A stretch of 35,679 bases of DNA from Streptomyces mesophilus (GCF_011044995.1 NZ_JAAKZW010000060.1:1-35679), one strand, 5' to 3'. Positions 7,732 through 16,357 are shown, numbered from the stretch's first letter. Notes: a model not told the origin generated them from the sequence alone. Numbers and translations are program-made.

Positions 7732-9135
7732 TCAGGGCGCCGGTGCCCGTGCCGGCGCCGGCGCCGTACCGGTGGCCCCGCGCACCTTCCGCGCCGACAT
7801 CCACGCGTAGACGAGCACGCCCGCGAAGAGGAACAGCACGCCCTGGTAAACGGGTTGATAGCCGGCCCCCGCCACCAGCCACATCGCGAAGGCGAAGGCG
7901 GCCACCGCGACCACGGAGTCGGTCACGAGGCGGCCGCGGTTGACGAGGTCGCCCCGGCCGCAGAGCAGGTGGAAGATCTGGGCGGCGGCGGCCAGCAGGT
8001 AGGGCACGGTCGCCATGAAGGTGGTCACGGTGACCAGGAGCGTGAAGACGCCCTCCGATCCCGCCGCGTACTGATAGATCGTCAGGAGCGAGGCCAGGAC
8101 GACCGTGATGCCGACTCCGACCGTCGGGACGCCGCGCTCCTTGTGCGTGAAGATCTGCGGGAACAGACCGTCCTTCGCCGCGGCGTAGGGCGCCTGGGCG
8201 CTGAGCAGGGTCCAGCCGTTGAGCGCGCCGAGGATGGAGATCACCGCGGCCCAGGCGACGAGGGTGCCGCCCCAGGTGCCGCCGAACATCACGTCGACCG
8301 CGTCCGAGAACGGCGCCGTGGAGCCCACCACCTGCTCGTGCGGCAGCATCCCGAACACGGCGAGCGTGCCGAGCAGATAGACGACGGCCGCGCACAGGAC
8401 GCCGAGGATCGTGGCGCGTCCGACATTGCGCCGTGGATTGTTCACCTCGCCCGCGCTCATCGCCGCCGATTCGACGCCGAGGTACGAGAAGAGCAGGATC
8501 GCGGCCGCGGCCGAGATCGCCCCGAGCGGGCTCTCGCCGTCGGCGAGGAACGGTCCGAGGTTGCCGGAGTCGAAGAAGAACAGCCCGCCGATCGCGACGA
8601 GCAGCAGCGGTACGAACTTCAGGACGGTGGCGACGAGTTGGACCGCGCCCACGTAGCGCGTGCCGGCGAAGTTGGCGAAGCCGGGCAGCCACTGCACGAC
8701 GAGCGCCGCCAGGCACATGGACCACTTGTGCTCGACGATGCCGGGGAACAGCACCCCGAGATAGCCGACCGCGATCACGGCGAGCGCGGCGTTGGAGACC
8801 CAGGCCGTGATCCAGTACGACCAGGCCGCCAGGAATCCCGCGAAGTCACCGAAGGCCTCGCGGGCGTAGACGTACGGGCCGCCGGTGCGCGGATCGCGCT
8901 GCGCCAGCCGGCCGAACACCAGCGCAAGGGCCAGCGCGCCGACCGTGAGGACGGCGAAGGCGACCAGGGCGATGGTGCCGTAGGGGGCCACCGAACTGGG
9001 CAGCAGGAAGATGCCGCCGCCGACGATGTTGCCCATCACCAGGCAGGTGGCGATGGGCAGTCCGAAGCGTCGGGCGTGCTTGCTGAGCTCGTCGGGCTCG
9101 TCCGTCAGCAGGGGTGCGGGGGTGGGGTGCTCCAT
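7732..9135 (-). CDS. APC-superfamily amino acid permease
   Basis: The product is 467 aa with about 12 hydrophobic segments, as in amino acid/polyamine antiporters of the APC superfamily. The TM1 substrate motif GNIVGGGIFLLPS is near residue 35, and RDPRTGGPYVYAREAFG near 80 is the conserved TM2-3 region. The family includes AdiC, PotE and related amino acid-amine exchangers; the substrate cannot be read from sequence. It starts 19 bp after the end of the phosphodiesterase gene and is probably co-transcribed with it. The ATG at 9135 has no clear ribosome-binding site. An in-frame GTG 18 nt upstream is an alternative that would couple translation to the preceding stop. Confidence 0.9.
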   Translation of the reverse strand: MEHPTPAPLLTDEPDELSKHARRFGLPIATCLVMGNIVGGGIFLLPSSVAPYGTIALVAFAVLTVGALALALVFGRLAQRDPRTGGPYVYAREAFGDFAGFLAAWSYWITAWVSNAALAVIAVGYLGVLFPGIVEHKWSMCLAALVVQWLPGFANFAGTRYVGAVQLVATVLKFVPLLLVAIGGLFFFDSGNLGPFLADGESPLGAISAAAAILLFSYLGVESAAMSAGEVNNPRRNVGRATILGVLCAAVVYLLGTLAVFGMLPHEQVVGSTAPFSDAVDVMFGGTWGGTLVAWAAVISILGALNGWTLLSAQAPYAAAKDGLFPQIFTHKERGVPTVGVGITVVLASLLTIYQYAAGSEGVFTLLVTVTTFMATVPYLLAAAAQIFHLLCGRGDLVNRGRLVTDSVVAVAAFAFAMWLVAGAGYQPVYQGVLFLFAGVLVYAWMSARKVRGATGTAPAPARAPAP

Positions 9136-9154
9136 GCGGACACGCTGCACCACT

Positions 9155-11287
9155 TCAAGCGGTTTTGTCCGGTACGGCGCGGTCGATGGCCGCAACATCA
9201 CCGTGCGGCCGCATCGGTACCTCGAACTCCGCGGGGTCCGGCTCGGGGACCGGCACCTGGGGGCCGTCCGCCTCGCGCAGCCAGCGGCGCAGCACGCGGT
9301 GGACGCGCTCGGCGCCGATCAGTTCGCACCCCTCGGCCACCGGCGCGGACAGCGCGCGCGGGGAGAGCAGGAACGCGTGGCTCTGCTCGCCGCCGAGCCC
9401 GCCGTGCGAGCCGATCTGCTCCTCGAAGGCGAGCACTTCGCCCTCCTCGACCGCCGAGTTGACCATGATGTCGGCGGTGTGCGGGAAGGAGTCCGTGCGG
9501 CGTACGGCGGCCAGGGCGCCCGGGCCGAAATCCTGCAGCGGACCCAAGTCCTGCTCGCCGTCCGCCAGTTCGTCCAGGTACCTCTCGGCCCCGCGCGCGC
9601 CGAGGATCACCCCGCCGCCGCGCTCGGAGCGTACGAGAAGGAAGCCGACGCCCGGGTGGTTGGCGAGCGTGGCCAGCAGCGCGGGATGGCGGGCGTCGAT
9701 CTGCTCCCGGGTCATCCGCTCGGGCACGTCCGGGAACGAGACCAGGCCGAGGTTCCCGGAGGCGAGCACGATGGGGTCCTTGCCGGCGGGCGGACGGTGC
9801 TCGTTCTCGCCCTCCTCGACCGGACGGTGCATCGCGGCCCGCACCGCGGAACGGGCCTCGGCCCCGCTGTGGGTACGGCGCGCCTTGCGCGGCACGGGCA
9901 GTCCGCAGCCGGCGCGCACCAGATCGGCGAGGGTGAGTCCGTAGCGGCGCCGGAAGGTCTCCCCCGGGCTCTGGCCGTGGTCGGAGAGCAGCACGATGCG
10001 GTACGGCCGCGGCGCGTGCTCGGCGACCTTCGCGATCAGCGCGATCGAGCGGTCCAGCCGCTCCAGGACCAGGGCGGCGTCCCTGCTGCCGGGCCCGGAG
10101 TGATGGGCCACTTCGTCGTACGCGACCAGATCCGCGTAGACGGCGGTACGCCCGACCAGCATGTCCCCTATCACCGCGGCGACCACGACATCGCGTTCGA
10201 TCACGGTCGCGAAGGCGCGGATGAACGGGTAGAGCCCGCCGCGCTTGATCCGCGGCCGGGTCTTCCTGAGCCGCCCGCGCGTGGACTGCCCCATCTCCCG
10301 GCCCACTTCGGCCACGAAGGACATCGCGGTACGCACGGCGTTGGCGGGATCCGAGAAGTACGCGAAGTACCCGGCGCGCGAACGGTTCTCCTTGCCGCGC
10401 CGTGCCGCGATCGACAGGACGAGGGCCACCTGCTCGGCGCCCCCGCTGAACAGGTTGCCGCGGCTCGCGCCGTCCACCGTGAGCAGTCCGCCGTCGCCGG
10501 TGCGCTCGATGGCGCGGCGCTGGAGTTCGACGGCGCTCGCGGGACGGTTGCAGACCATGACCTCGCCGGTGTCCTTCTCGTACCAGCGGAAGGCGGGGAT
10601 GTCGTGGTTGTCGCCGTGCAGGATGCCGAGCTGGCTCGCGCCGGTCTGGCTCGACCAGTCGGTGCGCCACGGGGTGAGCTGGTGGGTGGTCTTCAGCCAG
10701 GACGCGACGGTGGGCATATGGCCGTCGTCGACCGCCCGTCGCAGTACGTCGTGGCCGACGCCGTCGAGCTGGACGAAGACCGTGCCGGGCATGCGCGGTC
10801 CGCGGGCGGCGGCCTGCTTGCGGCGTCGGCGGTCCGCGAGCCGGTAGAGCCTGCGGCGGTACGCGTCGTCGTCGCGTACGGCGAGTGCGGCGGCGGTCGC
10901 GGAGGCGACGGCGGACATCACCGCGGCGACGACCACCGCGGTCTCGGGGGCCGCCTCGCCTCTGTCGTCGGGGATGAGGCTCAGGGCGAGCAGCAGGAGT
11001 GAGCCGTTGAGGAAGAAGACGAGCAGGCCGAGCACGAGGGCGGGGACGAGCAGCAGGGCCCGCACGACGAAGGGCCACACGAGCGCGCTGAGCACACCGA
11101 AGACGGCCGCCCCGATGCCGGCGGTGATGCCGATCCGGGTGGCGCTGTCACCCGAGTCCGCCTGGAGGCGGAAGTCGGGCAGGAGGCCGGCGAGGATCAG
11201 CATCGTGAGCGTGCTCGCCGCCCAGACGGCGACCATCCGCCACAGCGCACCACCGGTTCGCCGCCATCGTCCTTCGGCCACGTCCAC
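9155..11287 (-). CDS. Membrane-anchored alkaline-phosphatase-fold phosphodiesterase
   Basis: The product is 710 aa. Residues about 15-140 hold four hydrophobic helices with a glycine-rich layout like the phage-holin (Mycobacterium/Streptomyces type) membrane domain. From about 165 on the protein is a type I phosphodiesterase/nucleotide pyrophosphatase domain: FVQLDGVGHDVL (metal Asp), a WSSQTGASQLGI nucleophile region, YDEVAHHSGPGSRDA, and SDHGQSPG with the Asp-His metal pair. It probably hydrolyses a phosphoester at the membrane; the substrate is unknown. The GTG at 11287 has GGAAGG 5 nt upstream, with GTG 11281 as an alternative. The permease gene follows after 19 bp. Confidence 0.82.
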   Translation of the reverse strand: MDVAEGRWRRTGGALWRMVAVWAASTLTMLILAGLLPDFRLQADSGDSATRIGITAGIGAAVFGVLSALVWPFVVRALLLVPALVLGLLVFFLNGSLLLLALSLIPDDRGEAAPETAVVVAAVMSAVASATAAALAVRDDDAYRRRLYRLADRRRRKQAAARGPRMPGTVFVQLDGVGHDVLRRAVDDGHMPTVASWLKTTHQLTPWRTDWSSQTGASQLGILHGDNHDIPAFRWYEKDTGEVMVCNRPASAVELQRRAIERTGDGGLLTVDGASRGNLFSGGAEQVALVLSIAARRGKENRSRAGYFAYFSDPANAVRTAMSFVAEVGREMGQSTRGRLRKTRPRIKRGGLYPFIRAFATVIERDVVVAAVIGDMLVGRTAVYADLVAYDEVAHHSGPGSRDAALVLERLDRSIALIAKVAEHAPRPYRIVLLSDHGQSPGETFRRRYGLTLADLVRAGCGLPVPRKARRTHSGAEARSAVRAAMHRPVEEGENEHRPPAGKDPIVLASGNLGLVSFPDVPERMTREQIDARHPALLATLANHPGVGFLLVRSERGGGVILGARGAERYLDELADGEQDLGPLQDFGPGALAAVRRTDSFPHTADIMVNSAVEEGEVLAFEEQIGSHGGLGGEQSHAFLLSPRALSAPVAEGCELIGAERVHRVLRRWLREADGPQVPVPEPDPAEFEVPMRPHGDVAAIDRAVPDKTA

Positions 11288-11393
11288 CTCGTCCTTCCGG
11301 GCGCCTTGCGGCCCGGCCCCCAGGGTTTCATACGGGCGGGGGTGGTTTGTGGCGGTGCGGGTCCGTTGTCCGGGGCGGGCGTCCGACGGCCGG

Positions 11394-11798
11394 TCAGCAG
11401 CCGTTGTAGCCCGCGGTCGGCATCGACAGGCGGCGGTGGACCCGGGCCTTCATCTCCGCGTCGTACGCGGGCTCGGGAGCGCCCACCGTCTCCAGGGGCA
11501 CGCCCCGGCGCGCGCACTCGGCGGCGAACTCCCCCACCGAGAGCACCGCGCGCTCGAGGACCCGCCCGCTCGGCGCCAGGAAGACGTCCACCTCGCCGGC
11601 GTCGACATCGCGCCACAGGGCCGCGTGGTCGGGACGCAGGCCGTGCAGCAGCAGCTCCCGTGTGACGACATGGCCGCGGTCCGCCGCCCATTTCGCGCAC
11701 ATGGCGTGCTGGCCGCGGCTGTCCACCAGGAACGGTTCACGGTCCAGTTCCTCCAGCGGAACCAGGCTGGCGATGGCCGCGATCCGCAGCTGTGCCAT
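11394..11798 (-). CDS. Hypothetical protein, 134 aa
   Basis: I do not recognise this family. The protein starts MAQLRIAAIASLVPLEELDR, suggesting a beta strand and helix of an alpha/beta fold. It contains a central stretch (HGLRPDHAALWRDVDAGEVDVFLAPSGRVLE) followed by an amphipathic helix, and ends in ..TAGYNGC with a C-terminal Cys. There is no signal peptide or membrane segment. The ATG at 11798 follows a GGGGGAC run. Codon usage matches its neighbours and the reading frame is clean, so I call it a real gene. It diverges from the MBL-fold gene with 123 bp between starts and lies about 105 bp upstream of the phosphodiesterase gene. Confidence 0.75.
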   Translation of the reverse strand: MAQLRIAAIASLVPLEELDREPFLVDSRGQHAMCAKWAADRGHVVTRELLLHGLRPDHAALWRDVDAGEVDVFLAPSGRVLERAVLSVGEFAAECARRGVPLETVGAPEPAYDAEMKARVHRRLSMPTAGYNGC

Positions 11799-11921
11799 CG
11801 GCCGTCCCCCTGAGGCGAGTGGTCTCCCGCGTTTCCGCGCCGACCCTACTGCGCACCGTATGGTCATAGGAGGTACATGAGGCGAACAGACGCAGAACGG
11901 ACCAGCGGAAGGAGCAGCTCG

Positions 11922-12695
11922 GTGCCGGTGGAAATCACCTGGTGGGGGCATGCCACCTGCACGGTCGAGGACTCGGGGACCCGGGTGCTCACGGATCCGC
12001 TGTTCGCCCGCAGACTGGCGCATCTTCGCCGCCGCCGCGGTGACGTACCGCCGCCGCCGGCCACCGAGGCGGACGCCGCGCTCGTCTCGCATCTGCACGC
12101 CGACCATCTGCATGTGCCCTCCCTTGCGAGCCTTGCGGACGGTACGCAGGTGGTGCTGCCGCGCGGGGCCCGCGCCGCGGTGCCCGGGCTGCGCAGGCTG
12201 CGGCATCTGCGGTTCGTCGAGGTCGAGCCGGGTGACGAGGTGCGGGTCGGCGAGCTGACCGTGCGGGTCGTGCCCGCGCGGCACGACGGACGCCGGTTGC
12301 CGTTCGGGCCGCATCGCTCGCCCGCGCTCGGGTTCGTGGTCGAGGGAGCCGCGCGGACCTATTTCGCCGGGGACACGGGCCTGTTCGACGAGATGGCCGA
12401 CGTGGTCGGTGCCGTCGATGTGGCGCTGCTTCCGGTGGGCGGCTGGGGTCCGTTCCTCGGGCACGGCCATCTGGACGCCGCCCGGGCCGCCGAGGCGCTG
12501 GCCCGTCTCGCGCCGCGCAGTGCCGTGCCGGTGCACTTCGGCACGTACTGGCCGATCGGCATGGACGCCGTGCGGCCGCATGAATTCCACGCCCCCGGCG
12601 AGGAGTTCGTACGGCAGGCAGCCCTCCGGGCGCCGGACGTGGCCGTTCACCTCCTGGCCCAGGGCGAGGGCGTGCGGCCGGAGGTCGCCACGTGA
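11922..12695 (+). CDS. MBL-fold metal-dependent hydrolase (UlaG-like)
   Basis: The product is 257 aa. It opens VEITWWGHATCTVEDSG, the beginning of UlaG-like metallo-beta-lactamase-fold proteins, and carries the metal motif HLHADHLH (HxHxDH) near residue 58. Further ligands are suggested by VVPARHDG, YFAGDTGL and the C-terminal VPVHFGTYWP. The substrate is unknown. GTG 11922 is preferred because AAGGAG lies 7 nt upstream and the family domain starts here. An in-frame ATG at 11877 follows AGGAGG by only 3 nt and would add 15 low-complexity residues. The DedA gene overlaps its end by 4 bp (GTGA), so the two are translationally coupled. Confidence 0.88.
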   Translation: MPVEITWWGHATCTVEDSGTRVLTDPLFARRLAHLRRRRGDVPPPPATEADAALVSHLHADHLHVPSLASLADGTQVVLPRGARAAVPGLRRLRHLRFVEVEPGDEVRVGELTVRVVPARHDGRRLPFGPHRSPALGFVVEGAARTYFAGDTGLFDEMADVVGAVDVALLPVGGWGPFLGHGHLDAARAAEALARLAPRSAVPVHFGTYWPIGMDAVRPHEFHAPGEEFVRQAALRAPDVAVHLLAQGEGVRPEVAT

Positions 12696-13318
12696 GCCTG
12701 CTCGCGATCGCCGAGTCCGTGACGTCGGACTCGACCCCGCAGGCCGTCGGATATCCGTCGCTGTTCCTGCTCGTGGTGCTCGGCGCGCTGGTGCCCGTGG
12801 TGCCGACGGGCGCCCTGGTCAGCTCGGCCGCCGCGCTCGCGTTTCATCAGTCGGCGCCGCAGTCGCAGTTGTATGTGTTCGCGGTCGCCGCGCTCGCCGC
12901 GTTCATCGGGGACACGATCCTGTACTGGCTCGGTGCGCGCGGGATGCGGTCGAAGAACGGTTCGCGCTGGCTGAAGGCGATTCGCGACCGCGCCCCGCAG
13001 GAGCGTCTGGAGCAGGCGCAGAGCAAGCTGCACGAGCACAACGTGAGCGTGCTCGTCCTGTCGCGGCTCGTGCCCGCGGGACGTATCCCCGTCATGCTCG
13101 CGTGCCTGCTCGCCAAGTGGCCGCTGCGGCGGTTCGCCCGGGGCAATCTGCCCGCGTGCCTCGCCTGGGCGGTGACGTACCAACTCATCGGGATCCTGGG
13201 CGGATCGCTGTTCCCCGAGCCGTGGGAGGGCGTGGCCGCCGCGATCGGCCTGACCCTCCTGATCAGCGCGGCACCCATGCTGTGGCGGCGGGTGCGGGCG
13301 CGGCTCAGCCCGGGCTGA
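12692..13318 (+). CDS. DedA/VTT-family membrane protein
   Basis: The product is 208 aa with about 5 hydrophobic segments. The region LFLLVVLGALVPVVPTGALV is the re-entrant N-terminal part, and VLSRLVPAGRIPVMLACLLA matches the DedA signature with its conserved Arg residues and Pro. DedA proteins are inner-membrane proteins now linked to lipid-carrier or phospholipid flipping and to envelope homeostasis; the cargo here is not known. The gene starts with GTG inside the stop of the MBL-fold gene. Its last 14 bp overlap the end of the convergent NAPE-PLD-like gene inside a 20-bp palindrome, so it ends LSPG like that neighbour. Confidence 0.88.
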   Translation: MSLLAIAESVTSDSTPQAVGYPSLFLLVVLGALVPVVPTGALVSSAAALAFHQSAPQSQLYVFAVAALAAFIGDTILYWLGARGMRSKNGSRWLKAIRDRAPQERLEQAQSKLHEHNVSVLVLSRLVPAGRIPVMLACLLAKWPLRRFARGNLPACLAWAVTYQLIGILGGSLFPEPWEGVAAAIGLTLLISAAPMLWRRVRARLSPG

Positions 13319-13321
13319 GCC
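13302..13321. terminator. Perfect palindrome spanning two convergent stop codons
   Basis: GGCTCAGCCC/GGGCTGAGCC is a 20-bp perfect palindrome. It contains the TGA of the DedA gene (13316-13318) and, on the other strand, the TGA of the NAPE-PLD-like gene (13305-13307). The RNA could fold as an 8-bp stem with a CCGG loop in either direction, so it is likely a shared terminator lying within both coding sequences. Confidence 0.7.
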
Positions 13322-14363
13322 CGTCCGCCGTACGCTCGTCCGCCGTCCGTTCGATGACCTGGGACGCCCCGACCGCCAGATCCCACAGGTCCGCGCGGGC
13401 CCGGCCCGCCGCGCGCCAGGCCGCACGGACGCGGTGCAGGGGTTCGAGGACCGGTTCGGCCGACAGCAGGAAGGTCGCCCAGTGCATGGGTGCCATCCGC
13501 CGTGCGCCCAGGTCGTCCATCGCGCGGACCGCCTCTTCGGGGTCGCAGTGCACATCGCGCAGCCACCAGCGGGGCTCGTACGCGCCGATGGGCAGCAGGG
13601 CGAGGTCGATGCCCCGGTGGCGGGCGCCGATCTGCTCGAACCAGTGCCCGTAGCCCGTGTCGCCGGCGAAGTAGACCTTCTGGCCGTGGGGGTCGGTGAG
13701 CACCCAGCCGCCCCACAGCGTGCGGCAGGTGTCGGTGAGGCCGCGCTTGGACCAGTGGTGCGCGGGCACGAAGTCGAAGCGCACTCCCCGCAGTTCGGCC
13801 GCCTCCCACCAGTCGAGTTCGGTGACGCATACGAAGCGCCGGCGGCGGAACCAGCGTCCGAGACCGGCCGGTACGAACACCGGTGTCTCCCGCGGCAGCC
13901 GTTTGAGGGTGGGCGCGTCGAGGTGGTCGTAGTGGTTGTGGCTGATGACCACGGCGTCGACGGGAGGCAGCGCGTCCCAGGCGACGCCCGCGGGGGTGAC
14001 CCGGGCCGGGGTGCCGAGGATCTTGCGGGACCACACGGGGTCGGTGAGCACCGTCAGACCGCCGATCCGCAGCACCCAGCTGGCGTGTCCGACCCAGGTG
14101 ACGGCCACGGTGTCGGCGTCCGTCCGCGGCAGCGGGCCCGGCGCGAACGGCAGTTGGGGGATCTCCTCGAGACAGGAGCGGTCCGGCCGTACGGCGCCTT
14201 CGCGGGCGAACCGGGCCAGCGCCTTCACTCCGGGCAGGGGCGCGGTCAGGCGGTCGGCGAAGGAGCGGGGCCAGGTGCGGCGTTCGGCGAGCCGGCGCAG
14301 GGAGGTCGTCGAGGGGGTGACGTCCGGCGTCGGCGTGAGGGACTGCTGCGTCTCCTGGGTCAT
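13305..14363 (-). CDS. NAPE-PLD-like MBL-fold hydrolase
   Basis: The product is 352 aa. VTWVGHASWVLRIGGLTVLTDPVWS near residue 88 and the metal motif HNHYDHLD near 142 are characteristic of the N-acylphosphatidylethanolamine phospholipase D-like branch of the metallo-beta-lactamase fold. Other ligands appear in VPAHHWSKRGL, YFAGDTGYG and APMHWATF. Members cleave phosphodiesters of N-acylated phospholipids or act as related lipid hydrolases; the bacterial substrate is not known. The start codon overlaps the stop of the upstream aminotransferase-like gene (ATGA), so the two are coupled. The 3' end overlaps the convergent DedA gene, itself an envelope-lipid protein. Confidence 0.88.
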   Translation of the reverse strand: MTQETQQSLTPTPDVTPSTTSLRRLAERRTWPRSFADRLTAPLPGVKALARFAREGAVRPDRSCLEEIPQLPFAPGPLPRTDADTVAVTWVGHASWVLRIGGLTVLTDPVWSRKILGTPARVTPAGVAWDALPPVDAVVISHNHYDHLDAPTLKRLPRETPVFVPAGLGRWFRRRRFVCVTELDWWEAAELRGVRFDFVPAHHWSKRGLTDTCRTLWGGWVLTDPHGQKVYFAGDTGYGHWFEQIGARHRGIDLALLPIGAYEPRWWLRDVHCDPEEAVRAMDDLGARRMAPMHWATFLLSAEPVLEPLHRVRAAWRAAGRARADLWDLAVGASQVIERTADERTADGLSPG

Positions 14364-15607
14364 CGAGGCGGCTCCGTTCTCCGGGCGTCGGCACGCAGGT
14401 CGTCGAGAGCGCCGGCCAGAGCCGTGAGCGCCCGTTCCACATGCGGGAGTTCCAGGGGGTCGGGTGCGGTGAGGGCGGCCAGACGCTGCTCGGTGTCCGT
14501 GCCGAGCAGCGGGGCCACCGAGATACGGGCGCGCAGCGCGCCGAGGCCGTCGCCGAAGCGGTGGCCGCCGGGCACGGGCATGCCGAACCGCTCGGTGAGA
14601 TGGTCCTCGAGCTCCATCGCGTCGGTGACGCCGCGTTCCGCGAGCGCGTCGCCCAGGGGCGCGAAGTCGACATAGAGATGCCGTCCGGCCACGGGCGCCC
14701 GGCCGAGCGCGCCCGCGGCGAGCACGGAGCGGTGCACGGCCTCGGCGACCCTGGCGTGCAGCCGTACGGCGGCGGTCAGGCGGTCGGTCACCTCGGCCGG
14801 TTCACCCAGTGCGTAGGCGGCGGCCGCGGCGACGGGCGCCGCCACGGACGAGCCGAGCACGGTCAGGACGTCGAGGGCGCGGGCTCTGAGCGCCGCGCCT
14901 TCGCCGGTGGCGGGGAAACGCGCGACGGCGGCCGGCCAGTCGGGCGGAAGGAAGGCGCCCGCGAGATCGGCCAGCACGGTGACGTGCCGGGGGGCCATCT
15001 CGGCCGGTCCGATGAGTACCGTCTCCTCGGGATGGTGCAGGGTGTCGCGCCAGGTCTCGTCGGAGACGATGTGCAGCCCTTCGCGCAGCGCCGCCTCGAC
15101 GGTTTCGTGCAGCACCTCCGGCGGGGGCACGGTCGCGGTGGGGTCGTCGGCGACGGAGAGCACGAGCAGCCGCGGGTCACCGCCTTCGGCGCGCACTCTC
15201 CGTACGGTCTCCAGGAGCGCGTACGGATCGGGCACTCCCCCGCACTCGGGCGGTGTGGGCACATGGAAGGCCTGCCGGCCCAGGAGGCGGACCTGCGGCG
15301 CCCACCAGGCCGTGCACGGCCTGGGCAGCAGGACGTCACCGCCCGTCGCGGCGATCAGCGCGCACAGCAGCGGTGCAGCGCCGGGGGCCGCGGCGAGCTG
15401 GCTCCGTTCCGCCGGCATGCCGCGCCGCCGCATGTACCCCGCGGCAGCGTCGAGGAGCGCGGGGCTCCCGCCGACCGGTTCGGTGTGGGCGCGCCCGGCG
15501 GACGCGGCGAGGACCGCGGCGAGTTCGGGCAGCACCGGCAGTCCGGGCTCGGGGGCGGGTGGCCCGTAGCGGACCGGGCCGTGGCCTTCGGGGAGCGTCC
15601 GCTCCAT
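14360..15607 (-). CDS. Aminotransferase-fold protein without any lysine (probable pseudoenzyme)
   Basis: The product is 415 aa, the normal length for a class I/II aminotransferase, and keeps the fold landmarks. DDPTATVPPPEVL (151-166) corresponds to the NPTGT motif, SDETW (182-186) to SDEIY with the PLP-nitrogen Asp at 183, and RISVAP (361-366) to the carboxylate-binding Arg. The position of the Schiff-base Lys (S-L-S-K-A-F) reads D-L-A-G-A-F at 214-219. The whole protein contains no lysine, so a covalent internal aldimine is impossible. It may bind PLP or an amino acid non-covalently, or be a scaffold. The ATG at 15607 has GGAGG 5 nt upstream. It is coupled to the NAPE-PLD-like gene. Confidence 0.85.
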   Translation of the reverse strand: MERTLPEGHGPVRYGPPAPEPGLPVLPELAAVLAASAGRAHTEPVGGSPALLDAAAGYMRRRGMPAERSQLAAAPGAAPLLCALIAATGGDVLLPRPCTAWWAPQVRLLGRQAFHVPTPPECGGVPDPYALLETVRRVRAEGGDPRLLVLSVADDPTATVPPPEVLHETVEAALREGLHIVSDETWRDTLHHPEETVLIGPAEMAPRHVTVLADLAGAFLPPDWPAAVARFPATGEGAALRARALDVLTVLGSSVAAPVAAAAAYALGEPAEVTDRLTAAVRLHARVAEAVHRSVLAAGALGRAPVAGRHLYVDFAPLGDALAERGVTDAMELEDHLTERFGMPVPGGHRFGDGLGALRARISVAPLLGTDTEQRLAALTAPDPLELPHVERALTALAGALDDLRADARRTEPPR

Positions 15608-15655
15608 GCCTGCCTCCGTGTTCTGGCGCCGAGCGGGATGCGGGTGGACGTGCCG

Positions 15656-15699
15656 CCGCCCGTATCCCTGCCCGGCTGCGGGCCCCGGGATACGGGCGG
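15656..15699. terminator. Large intergenic hairpin
   Basis: A 13-bp stem (15656-15668 with 15687-15699) encloses an 18-nt loop that can form a second 5-bp stem (GCCCG/CGGGC, 15670-15674 with 15679-15683). It lies between the secreted-protein gene and the aminotransferase-like gene on the same strand. It probably terminates the former, or acts in the leader of the latter. Confidence 0.65.
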
Positions 15700-15745
15700 G
15701 GACCGGCGAACAGCCCCTGGCCGGGGCGCCGGCTCCCACCTGCGG

Positions 15746-16309
15746 TCAGCTCTCCGTGTCGCTCTGGCGGCGACGGATGACGTAGTACGTGGCGCCGAGC
15801 GCGCCGAGGACCAGGACCGCGCCCGTGAGCATCGTCTGCGTGGAGTCGGTGAAGCTGCCGCCGATGCCGCCCTGTACGCCGTAGTGGATGGGGGCGCCCC
15901 GGTCGACGTGGAAGCTCGCGTACCACTGGGCGCCGCCGGGGCAGGTGCCGTCGACGCCCCACTGGGAGGAGTTCCCGACCGAGTTGGGGCCGCCGGAGGA
16001 GAAGTTGGCGTTGGCCGCGATCCGGGCGGTGCCGTTGTAGGCGGGGCCCACGCCGGGGATCGCGGCATTCTCCACCTTGTGGAGCCGGACGGAGCCGCCC
16101 GAGAACGCCTGGGAGTTCGCCGTGATGGACTCCGGATACCCGTCGCGGTCGGCGTATGGGCAGGACACCGAGATCGTCACCATCCCGCCGGGGGCGACGG
16201 TGCGCGGACTGACTTCGGCGGCGGTGTCGGCCGCGTATACGCCGGGGGCGGCGCCGGCCACGGCGGCCGTGGCGAGCGCGGCGGCTGCGAACACTCGGGC
16301 GGTACGCAT
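15746..16309 (-). CDS. Secreted, C-terminally membrane-anchored protein
   Basis: The product is 187 aa. A Sec signal peptide is clear (MRTARVFAAAALATAAVAGAAPGVYA, cleavage probably after AYA-like 'VYA' near residue 26). An extracellular domain of about 120 residues follows, beginning as a beta-sandwich-like 'VSPRTVAPGGMVTISVSCPYADRD' with two cysteines (SCPYAD and GTCPGG) that could form a disulfide. A hydrophobic helix (TMLTGAVLVLGALGATYYVI) and the basic tail RRRQSDTES anchor it with the C-terminus inside. No LPxTG motif is present. The ATG at 16309 has GAAGGAG about 9 nt upstream. The function is unknown; it is probably a cell-surface protein. Confidence 0.85.
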   Translation of the reverse strand: MRTARVFAAAALATAAVAGAAPGVYAADTAAEVSPRTVAPGGMVTISVSCPYADRDGYPESITANSQAFSGGSVRLHKVENAAIPGVGPAYNGTARIAANANFSSGGPNSVGNSSQWGVDGTCPGGAQWYASFHVDRGAPIHYGVQGGIGGSFTDSTQTMLTGAVLVLGALGATYYVIRRRQSDTES

Positions 16310-16340
16310 GGGTGCGGGCTCCTTCGACGCCTCAGGCATC

Positions 16341-16357
16341 GGCACGCACTTCGTGCC
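16341..16357. promoter_or_regulatory. Inverted repeat upstream of the secreted-protein gene
   Basis: GGCACG-CACTT-CGTGCC is a perfect 6-5-6 inverted repeat, 31 nt upstream of the start. It could be an operator or a leader hairpin. The remaining part of the 152-bp gap (16310-16461) shows no other clear element. Confidence 0.3.

Noticed and set aside
7309..9462. 717-codon plus-strand frame opposite the permease and MoxR genes
   Set aside because: Repetitive Arg/Gly/Glu-rich translation, antisense to well-recognised proteins.
11868..11921. AGGAGG followed by ATG 11877 as start of the MBL-fold gene
   Set aside because: The spacing of 3 nt is too short and the added 15 residues are low complexity; GTG 11922 has a well-spaced AAGGAG. 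The earlier site remains possible.
15620..15700. SigB-type promoter for the aminotransferase-like gene
   Set aside because: GTAT and GGG words exist in the hairpin region, but there is no GTTT at proper spacing and the G-rich palindrome explains them.
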